From contig NZ_CP013251.1 in NCBI RefSeq assembly GCF_001583435.1, positions 3,795,215 to 3,859,214 of the forward strand: DNA of 64,000 nucleotides, in the 5' to 3' direction. The stretch is from Endozoicomonas montiporae CL-33. GTDB taxonomy: Bacteria > Pseudomonadota > Gammaproteobacteria > Pseudomonadales > Endozoicomonadaceae. Shown piece after piece: positions 57,951 to 64,000 of the stretch; position 1 is the stretch's first letter; the number at the start of each line of letters is the position of its first letter. The position numbers and the translations under genes were made by a program. The notes under the pieces are model-generated. The model ran no database searches. It saw only the letters and a program-made list of their open reading frames with translations, and was not told where the DNA came from.

Positions 57951-59534
57951 TTAATCTTCTGGGACTATCTGATCAGACTCCAGTTTCTGCCGTTTCACAG
58001 GCAGCGTGTAGGATTCTAAATACTCAACGTCTTCAGGCTCCTGAATCAAATCGGCCACTTCTGCTTCCTCACTGTCAAGAAGACCTGAAGGTACAAACTC
58101 GGGATCCATGATGTCCGCAATATCCGAGGCAGTGCTTCTCAGTATTTCGATCACTTCATCCATATCGGGTCGCTTATCCGGATCAGATTCGCAACATGGG
58201 TAAGCAACCTCATCGAGTACGTATATATACTCGTTGATAATATCTACTTCCCAGCCCATTATCAGCATGCGCATAAATACGCTTTGATCTATCGAACGAG
58301 TAAGATCAATATACTCTTGGGCTTTGGAACAATTGCCAAAATACTTTCCATGAATCATCTGCATCATTAACAGTCCAACACTGTACATTTGCCCTTTGAC
58401 GGTTATTTTTTTTCCATCACGAATTTCAGGCGCCAGATAAAAACTATTTTCAGCGTGATTGATGTTTAATTCCTTATTAATATCGAACAGTAAGCCAAAA
58501 TCAATCAGCTTTAATATACCGTTTCCAGTAAAGCGAATATTATCCACATGCAGATCAATATAAAGAATGCCTTTTTCGTACAGAAATTCAAGAACATCAA
58601 GCATGCAGCTAAAGCTGTGAAAAAAGCCATCCTCTGTTAATAAAGTCTTTTCAAGACTCTTGAACTCCTGAAGCGGATCCTCACTAACAATCAATTGATA
58701 ATAGCCATAAGGCAGAAATTCAAGATAAATTACCTGATTTAGTATCCCGTCTGATTCATAGCCTATCAGCTTCACGATGCCCGGGTGATGAAGAGTCTTC
58801 AGCCACCGCCTTTCCCGATCCAGAATTTTGAATCCATTCTGGTCCTTATTTTTCATTGTTTTAGCCGCTGCACGCACAGGTCCCGTCGCGTGCTTAATCC
58901 TTACCAGATAAACAACGCCATAACGGCCAGAACCAAGCCGAGAACCCCGACGACGTATTTGATCAATCTTATTCTCCAGAGGTTCGGGCGACGGGCAGCT
59001 TGCCGACGATGGTCCGGGTGTATCCTGCGCTGGAGCCTCCGGCTCGGCTTCTGTTTCATTGCGTTTACTATCGTCATTTCCCTCCTCTCCTGCCCCTGTA
59101 CCCTGTTCGTCGTCAGGTGTGCGTCGCCATAAATGGCTAAAGTCAGTGAACCATAACACAGTAGCCTGACCATGCCTTACAGGAGCGGGCACACCGCTTG
59201 CCTGAAACTCCTCGACTTCCGAGGGATTGAGATCTTCCTGCGTGACAAACAGATCTAAAGAATGGCGACTCTGCCATTCCTGCAAAAACTGCTCATAAGC
59301 GGTTAACACTTTGTCATGAAGTGGAGGCCCGCACTCAGGAAGGTAATCAATATCAGAAGCATCTATTAAGAGTGAATGAAGGGTTTCAGGCACTGAATGC
59401 ATGTAATCAAACGAAAGTCGCATCCGTGGTACCAATAGTGTTTTATCATCAACAGGAAACCATTCCCCGGATAGTTGAAACGGCTCGGTAAACATCAGAG
59501 TAAGAGACATAACCCACTTGATGAACATAAACAC
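57951..59534 (-). CDS. eukaryotic-like protein kinase with NLS-like tail (tandem copy 1)
   Basis: A 527-residue paralogue of the preceding kinase. The N-terminal helix is hydrophobic (MFMFIKWVMSLTLMF), and YMHSVPETLHS (44-54) matches the neighbour. The glycine loop is GSGRYGVVYL (201-210), followed by AAAK with Lys225, Glu241, catalytic loop YIDLHVDN (325-332), DFG 345-347 and APE 368-370. The motif positions are the same as in the other copy. The C-terminal LPVKRQKLESD closely resembles the c-Myc nuclear signal PAAKRVKLD. All key catalytic residues except the HRD His are present, so activity is plausible. No transmembrane receptor layout is seen. It is divergent from the interrupted exported gene at 59619. 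Confidence 0.82.
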   Translation of the reverse strand: MFMFIKWVMSLTLMFTEPFQLSGEWFPVDDKTLLVPRMRLSFDYMHSVPETLHSLLIDASDIDYLPECGPPLHDKVLTAYEQFLQEWQSRHSLDLFVTQEDLNPSEVEEFQASGVPAPVRHGQATVLWFTDFSHLWRRTPDDEQGTGAGEEGNDDSKRNETEAEPEAPAQDTPGPSSASCPSPEPLENKIDQIRRRGSRLGSGRYGVVYLVRIKHATGPVRAAAKTMKNKDQNGFKILDRERRWLKTLHHPGIVKLIGYESDGILNQVIYLEFLPYGYYQLIVSEDPLQEFKSLEKTLLTEDGFFHSFSCMLDVLEFLYEKGILYIDLHVDNIRFTGNGILKLIDFGLLFDINKELNINHAENSFYLAPEIRDGKKITVKGQMYSVGLLMMQMIHGKYFGNCSKAQEYIDLTRSIDQSVFMRMLIMGWEVDIINEYIYVLDEVAYPCCESDPDKRPDMDEVIEILRSTASDIADIMDPEFVPSGLLDSEEAEVADLIQEPEDVEYLESYTLPVKRQKLESDQIVPED

Positions 59535-59974
59535 CGCCCCGAATTAATTGGCGTCCATCTAAAACGTGTACATAGTGTAGACTGGATTTCACCTAACAGG
59601 CTGACTCCGGATCATGTTATGCATAACGTAAAGCGGTTGATTTGTGCCTTGATGTTGCTGGGCTCCATGCCTGCCTTTTCCCAACAAATGGTTAAAGATT
59701 ACAAGAAGCTGAAAAGCGCCATTGAGAACAATCACGCTCCGAGTGGATATATTGACCTGAACCACTGCACCGTACAGGAAAGGCTCGGCGGCTCTCCCCG
59801 GGAACAGTGGTCATACCAGATTTCCTTTGAACAACAGTTCAGTATCAATCACCGTAATGGCATGATTCTGACCACGGACATCAGTGAGGAGCTGCATAAC
59901 GAATCGGCAGACAAAGCGACTCTGGCCAAACGATTTGCTACCTTCTCTGCCTGGCCAGACAGCAAAGTTACCAG

Positions 59975-61081
59975 CTCATGTTACGCACCCCTTCATCGAC
60001 TGAAGTTTCTGGAACGATGATTTCAATGCAGTGAGATAAAGCTTTGCCCGCAACTCAAAATGGTTTAAATCAAGCTTATTAGCCAGCACCTCGAGACGAA
60101 ATGCCGAATATATCGACATAAACAGATGATTACTCTGCGTCAAAACTGTATAAGTCGGTGACTTGGCCATTGACGCATTAGATTTGAGTGTTTTATGGAA
60201 GACTTCAACTTTCCACCGTTTTTTGTAGATCGCCTTCAAAGCCTCTGCGTCACACTCAAGATCACTGCATATCAGATAGAGAATGCCCTTACTGCCATCT
60301 TTGTTTGTAAAGACCTGCCGGAACAGCAGAACGGGGAAGTCCACGCCTGCAATCCAGCCTTTGATAGGCTTTTCTTCTGAGAAATCAATGGAATCTATGC
60401 GCTGTGAGCGCCCCCGACTTTTATCTTCCTCACTCAGCGAAACCTTCCGGTTTGACTTGCTGGCCATGACAAAATGCTTATCGCATTCGTGTCGTATATA
60501 CAGCATGTTGTCGTTAGAACAGAACCAGCTATCTGCCAGCACGTAACGAAATTTGAGCTGATTATCACAGCAAACTTTCAGCATCTCCCGAAAGTCTTCG
60601 TTCTTGGTGGTTTCAGCCTTGCGTTTAACTTTTTTAGTTTTTACGTCGGAGTATTGAATAGGCTTTTCGATAAGCTTGTAGGCCACGGGAATAGAGATAT
60701 CACCGACATGGTAAACAAAGTTGAGAAGGTTGATACCTTTTACCGAACGACCAAAGGTGTGATCAAAGTGCCATGCAATCAGGTCGTTCTCATCAGTGTA
60801 GAGTTTCTCCTGAATAGTGTCGTCGGCAATAAGTACTCCATCATCGCGCTCTTCCTGACGCACAACGGCTTTAACATGGTGCCAAAGAGTCTTACTGTCG
60901 AAGTGATTACGGGACAGAAGGCGTGTTACCTGATCATGGCTGTATGCGCCGTCCAGCAAAGATGACAGCTGTGTAGCTGTCGTTTTGCCGAATGAGGACA
61001 GCAGGTAATCGCTATACAGCTCAAACAGCTCTGTGTTCATGCTCTAAAGCATGGCAGATTTTTCTGGGTGCGTAACATGAG
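59975..61081 (-). mobile_element. IS701-like insertion sequence (IS4 superfamily)
   Basis: Perfect 16-bp inverted ends (CTCATGTTACGCACCC at 59975-59990 and its complement at 61066-61081) are flanked by a 7-bp duplication TTACCAG at 59968-59974 and 61082-61088. The element is 1107 bp with one intact transposase gene. The intact frame and perfect ends suggest a recent insertion. Confidence 0.88.
59976..61040 (-). CDS. IS701/IS4-type transposase
   Basis: A 354-residue DDE transposase. The first Asp is in VLIADDTIQEKLY, with the typical AWHFDHTFGRSVKGINLLNFVYH next to it. The second is in FRYVLADSWFCSNDNML. The C-terminal IYKKRWKVEVFHKTLKSN has the Y..RW..E...K pattern of IS4-like enzymes. The frame is intact and the stop codon lies in the inverted repeat. 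Confidence 0.86.
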   Translation of the reverse strand: MNTELFELYSDYLLSSFGKTTATQLSSLLDGAYSHDQVTRLLSRNHFDSKTLWHHVKAVVRQEERDDGVLIADDTIQEKLYTDENDLIAWHFDHTFGRSVKGINLLNFVYHVGDISIPVAYKLIEKPIQYSDVKTKKVKRKAETTKNEDFREMLKVCCDNQLKFRYVLADSWFCSNDNMLYIRHECDKHFVMASKSNRKVSLSEEDKSRGRSQRIDSIDFSEEKPIKGWIAGVDFPVLLFRQVFTNKDGSKGILYLICSDLECDAEALKAIYKKRWKVEVFHKTLKSNASMAKSPTYTVLTQSNHLFMSIYSAFRLEVLANKLDLNHFELRAKLYLTALKSSFQKLQSMKGCVT

Positions 61082-61190
61082 TTACCAGTTACCGGGTCAC
61101 CATTGTAGACACTCACGGAAAGGTTCTGATCAGAAGGCTATACCAGTGTCCGTGGGCCGGTGCTGTTCACCTGTGGCGCAAATGATCTGT

Positions 61191-62822
61191 TCAGGCAGTG
61201 GCTTTTAAAAAGTCACCATTGCGCTGATCAGACAACACCTGACCATTATTAATCGTATGAACGCCGTTGATAAATACATGCTCAATGCCTGTCGGTCGTG
61301 CACTGCAGGCAGCGCGGCTGGTATTGTCCCTGACGGTGTTCCAGTCAAACACAACCACATCGCCTTTGTAACCGTCCTTAATCAGTCCCCGTTGTTTAAT
61401 ACCAAAGCGTTGAGCGGCTTGCGACATCATTCGGGCAATCACCTGTTCTAAAGCCATTGAGCCATTGTCCCGGGCCAGTTGCAGAAATTTAGGAAATGCC
61501 CCATAGGTTGCCGCATTTTCAATACCGGAAGGCTCCGGCCATGAGTCGGTCATATACAGAGCTGCCGGGTGCTGCATTAATGTCTGGATGATGTCTTCAT
61601 TGTAATATCGATGAATCATTACCCGGGCTTCAGCGTTGGAAAAATCAAGGATATCCACCATGACTTCAAACGCTTCCTTACCAACCTTTTCTGCAATCTC
61701 GGATATGAACAAGCCATTGTATTGCCGGTATTCATCGCAGCAGGCATCGGTAATCTGAATGCAATGATAACCCAGACCTACACCTTTAAAGCCGAAATAC
61801 GCTTCGAGACGCAGACGAAGCATGGGTAACCTTTGCCGCAAAACACCCGGCATTTTCGCCATAACCCACTCAGGCAGCAGTGTATTCAGCAAGGTAGCAC
61901 CAAACGGGTAGGGAAACATATCAAACCTGACATCCACACCATCGGCAATGGCACGGTCAAACTTGTCCAGCGCCTGCTGCAACGTTGGCCAGGTTTTTTC
62001 ACCCACAAAAATAAGATGGGAAAACTGCAGTTTCACACCGGTTTCACGGGCAAGGTCCAGCATTTCATCAATAGCCCGCAGATTATGGGCTTTACCCAAC
62101 GGATTCATGGGATAAGTGCCTGATAGCACCGAATAGGCTTTGGCATGAACCGTTAACACCTTGTCGTGTTTTTTTACCAGTCTGGCAACGTCTTTTAATT
62201 CTCCGATATTGGCAAACACCCCCGGCTTATACTGCAATCCCAGCGACACTCCGGCAGCACCCTGTGCTAATGCCTCATCCAGCAACGTCAGCATTTCCTC
62301 GTGCTGCTGTTGATTCAGTGAACCGGAGTTAAAACCATTTAACGATGTACGACAGACACCATACCCCACCAGACTCAAAAGGTTCGGGCTGGTGCCGTGG
62401 GATTGAATACGCTGCTGGTAGCCAGAAAAGCTGTTCCAGTCGATAGAACCATGACCTTCTTTAAACAGCGAGTTTTCAATAAGGTGCTGATGCTGAGTAC
62501 CGTGTTTAAAACCAAAAGGGCTGAACCCGCAGTTGCCCACTACCATGGTGGTAACGCCCTGAGCCACGAACGGATTAAAATGTTCGGGGTTATCACTGAT
62601 GGCAAAATAATCCATATGGCTATGCACATCGATAAACCCTGGTACAACCACTTTGCCAGTGCAATCGACCTGAATAACACCCTCAAGATCAGAAGCTGTC
62701 ATCACGTCATCGTCGGACAATACTTTCAGCCGATCTGACTGGATCAACACATGAGCGGTTCTGGCAGGGTTACCGGTTCCATCAACCAGCGTGCCATTCC
62801 TCAGCAAATAGTCAGACGTCAT
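61191..62822 (-). CDS. N-acyl-D-amino-acid deacylase-type amidohydrolase
   Basis: A 543-residue protein of the D-aminoacylase group of the amidohydrolase superfamily. The metal site starts with PGFIDVHSHMDYF, followed by VVGNCGFSPFGF with the bridging Cys, LTVHAKAYS and LQFSHLIFVG with the later His ligands, and DSWPEPSG with the catalytic Asp. The C-terminal GYKGDVVVFDW is the usual return strand of the beta-sandwich. It would remove an acyl group from D-amino acids or act on a related D-peptide-like amide in the cytoplasm. It converges on the interrupted gene at 59619-61185, only 5 bases apart. Confidence 0.87.
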   Translation of the reverse strand: MTSDYLLRNGTLVDGTGNPARTAHVLIQSDRLKVLSDDDVMTASDLEGVIQVDCTGKVVVPGFIDVHSHMDYFAISDNPEHFNPFVAQGVTTMVVGNCGFSPFGFKHGTQHQHLIENSLFKEGHGSIDWNSFSGYQQRIQSHGTSPNLLSLVGYGVCRTSLNGFNSGSLNQQQHEEMLTLLDEALAQGAAGVSLGLQYKPGVFANIGELKDVARLVKKHDKVLTVHAKAYSVLSGTYPMNPLGKAHNLRAIDEMLDLARETGVKLQFSHLIFVGEKTWPTLQQALDKFDRAIADGVDVRFDMFPYPFGATLLNTLLPEWVMAKMPGVLRQRLPMLRLRLEAYFGFKGVGLGYHCIQITDACCDEYRQYNGLFISEIAEKVGKEAFEVMVDILDFSNAEARVMIHRYYNEDIIQTLMQHPAALYMTDSWPEPSGIENAATYGAFPKFLQLARDNGSMALEQVIARMMSQAAQRFGIKQRGLIKDGYKGDVVVFDWNTVRDNTSRAACSARPTGIEHVFINGVHTINNGQVLSDQRNGDFLKATA

Positions 62823-62943
62823 AGCTGCACCCTTTTAGCTGCATCCATTTAGCTGCACCTTTTATTGTTATTATTGAAAAGTCAGGGTCAGACTAAGTTA
62901 GCGCATAACCTATTGCAAGATGCACTCTGGCATAAAAACGCCA

Positions 62944-62988
62944 TAAAAAAAGCCTGCGCCACTTCTATCGATGAATGGTCACAGGCTT
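62944..62988 (-). terminator. Rho-independent terminator
   Basis: On the minus strand AAGCCTG (62988-62982) pairs with CAGGCTT (62956-62950), and a T-run follows. It ends the transcript of the truncated nuclease gene at 63009-63162. Confidence 0.7.
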
Positions 62989-63008
62989 CTGTCGCTCAGA
63001 GACTGCTT

Positions 63009-63162
63009 TTATAATTCAACCCACTCTTCCAGCTCCGGCACCCGGGCACTCCAGCCCAGTTCCTGATGAATTTTTTCCGACATTGCCTGAGCAGCCTCAG
63101 CTTCACCGTGTGTTACAAACACCTGTTGCGGAGCCGTCTTGATGCTGCGCAGCCACTCGATA
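63009..63162 (-). pseudogene. C-terminal fragment of an MBL-fold RNA-processing exonuclease (Ysh1-type)
   Basis: The frame runs out of IS3 copy 3 and encodes the last 51 residues of a gene whose remainder is not in view. The text YIEWLRSIKTAPQQVFVTHG, then EAEAAQAMSEKIHQELGW and VPELEEWVEL, matches the usual C-terminal end of metallo-beta-lactamase/beta-CASP proteins annotated as Ysh1-like mRNA 3'-end processing exonucleases, including the VTHG motif. The rest may lie beyond the IS outside the window, so the gene could be simply interrupted. Confidence 0.72.
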
Positions 63163-64000
63163 TATGATGGACCCCATAAACTGGACAGGTAGCTAAGTTA
63201 AGTTTTCTGGCTGTAAGATGACCCTGCAGGAGGGAATCATGACAGCAAAAAGAAAACGACATAAGCCCGAATTTAAGGCACAGGTAGCACTCGAAGCCTA
63301 CAAGGGCGAAAAGACCATAAACCAGCTGGCAAGCGAACACGAAGTTGCAGCCGTTCAGGTTAGCCAGTGGAAGCGACAGCTACTCCAGGGGGTTCCAGAA
63401 GTCTTCGGCAGGGCACGGCCAGAGGTAGATCCAGATGCGCTCACTGCCCCCCTGTATCAGGAGATCGGACGGCTTAAAATGGAGCTGGACTGGTTGAAAA
63501 AAAATCTGGCAATGTCCATTGATGACAAACGGAGATGCATAGACCCGGATCACTCGAAGATCAGCATTCAGCGCCAATGTGAACTGGTTGGGTTAAGCAG
63601 GTCAAGCTGGTATTACCAAGCTTCTCCAGCTTTGGAAAGCCCTGAGAATCTGAATCTGATGAGGCTCATTGATGAGCAGTATACACGTACACCGTTTTAC
63701 GGCAGTCGTAAGATAACTGCATGGCTGAATGAGCAGGGCTTTCCGGTCAACAGGAAGCGTATACAGCGACTTATGAGGCTGATGGGCATACAGGCTGTCG
63801 GACCAAAACCGGGCACAAGCCTGAGAAACAAAGAGCATAAGGTTTACCCGTACTTGTTGAACGGCGTTGATATTGTGAGACCCAATCAGGTCTGGAGTAC
63901 TGATATTACGTACTGCCCGATGCCTCAGGGGTTTATGTATCTGGTTGCCATTATTGACTGGTACAGCCGTTACGTGGTCAGCTGGGAGCTGTCGAACACA
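63163..64000 (+). mobile_element. IS3-family insertion sequence, copy 3 (cut by window end)
   Basis: Starts TATGATGGACCCC like copies 1 and 2 and is nearly the same over the visible 838 bases. The right end is outside the window. It has A8 where the other copies have A9 at the orfA/orfB junction. It interrupts the MBL-fold nuclease gene. Confidence 0.9.
63239..64000 (+). CDS. IS3-family OrfAB, naturally fused (3' partial)
   Basis: The frame runs without stop from ATG 63239 to the window end. Because the A-run at the junction (about 63497-63504) is one base shorter than in the other copies, OrfA reads ELDWLKKNLAMSIDD straight into OrfB. The helix-turn-helix region, the zipper helix and the first catalytic Asp (WSTDITY) are all in one frame. 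The fused protein is the expected active transposase of IS3 elements, so this copy would make it without slippage. Confidence 0.85.
   Translation, partial: MTAKRKRHKPEFKAQVALEAYKGEKTINQLASEHEVAAVQVSQWKRQLLQGVPEVFGRARPEVDPDALTAPLYQEIGRLKMELDWLKKNLAMSIDDKRRCIDPDHSKISIQRQCELVGLSRSSWYYQASPALESPENLNLMRLIDEQYTRTPFYGSRKITAWLNEQGFPVNRKRIQRLMRLMGIQAVGPKPGTSLRNKEHKVYPYLLNGVDIVRPNQVWSTDITYCPMPQGFMYLVAIIDWYSRYVVSWELSNT

Larger units (their letters stand above)
59619..61185 (+). pseudogene. small exported protein (possibly VirK-like), interrupted by IS701-like element
   Basis: ATG 59619 starts a signal peptide (MHNVKRLICALMLLGSMPAFS|Q). The mature part begins MVKDYKKLKSAIENNHAPSG and has IDLNHCTV, which recalls VirK-family exported proteins; this assignment is weak. 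Removing the element at 59975-61081 and one TTACCAG joins the two parts in frame (DSKVTS, then YRVTIVDTHGKVLI), giving 150 residues that end YQCPWAGAVHLWRK with a stop at 61183-61185. The Cys in each half could form a disulfide. The current ORF to 60020 reads into the IS. Confidence 0.72.

Overview
The window looks like chromosome from a marine, host-associated gammaproteobacterium, most probably Endozoicomonas or a close relative (Oceanospirillales). This assignment is inferred from recalled features and not from a database search. The conserved order mreB-mreC-mreD-maf-rng-yhdP-tldD and the gatCAB operon are ordinary gammaproteobacterial housekeeping. Around them lie eukaryotic-like protein kinases, a collagen-like secreted protein, an outer-membrane phospholipase and a heavy load of insertion sequences, as in invertebrate symbionts. 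No rRNA, tRNA, CRISPR array or prophage was seen.

Layout. 1-930: 3' end of a GltD-like flavoprotein with a ferredoxin tail. 1277-3958: a secreted protein gene cut by an IS630 element. 4094-8113: an exported fumarase/aspartase-superfamily lyase, a dicarboxylate (DASS) permease and a divergent LysR regulator, which look like one catabolic module. 8133-13287: collagen-like protein, MATE exporter and two unknown ORFs. 13379-18282: two MHS-type MFS permeases around phospholipase A, plus an alcohol dehydrogenase/quinone reductase-like enzyme. 18366-23888: a Ser/Thr kinase with an acidic tail, a SnoaL-like protein, an unknown secreted protein, a PPP phosphatase, an MTH1-like NUDIX enzyme and a small heat-shock protein behind a ROSE-like RNA thermometer. 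23967-31548: an IS-rich zone with IS3, IS4-type and ISNCY-type elements and small broken genes. 32157-36565: M32 carboxypeptidase, RarD, an AI-2E/PerM permease and a NUDIX hydrolase. 36612-47039: tldD, yhdP, rng, maf and mreDCB. 47964-52109: a TylF-like methyltransferase and gatCAB. 52601-64000: a second IS-rich zone with a truncated MFS gene, a decayed NCS2 permease, two tandem kinases with nuclear-localisation-like tails, a small exported gene cut by an IS701-like element, a D-aminoacylase-type amidohydrolase and the tail of a metallo-beta-lactamase-fold nuclease gene cut by IS3.

Genome dynamics. Seven IS copies from five families are visible. Three insertions can be reversed on paper to give exact uninterrupted reading frames: IS630 at CTAG with TA duplication, the ISNCY-type element with a 6-bp TAAGTA duplication, and the IS701-like element with a 7-bp TTACCAG duplication. 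The three IS3 copies differ in informative ways: one has a 1-nt deletion in orfB, one lacks a target duplication and joins two unrelated broken genes, and one has A8 in place of A9 and so fuses orfA and orfB. A family of about 160-bp imperfect palindromes occurs three times between genes.

The strongest candidates for new biology are the tandem kinases at 56305-59534 as possible nucleus-targeted effectors, the exported lyase plus importer module, the palindromic repeat family, the thermometer hairpin of the Hsp20 gene, and an apparent ATC start codon in mreC.
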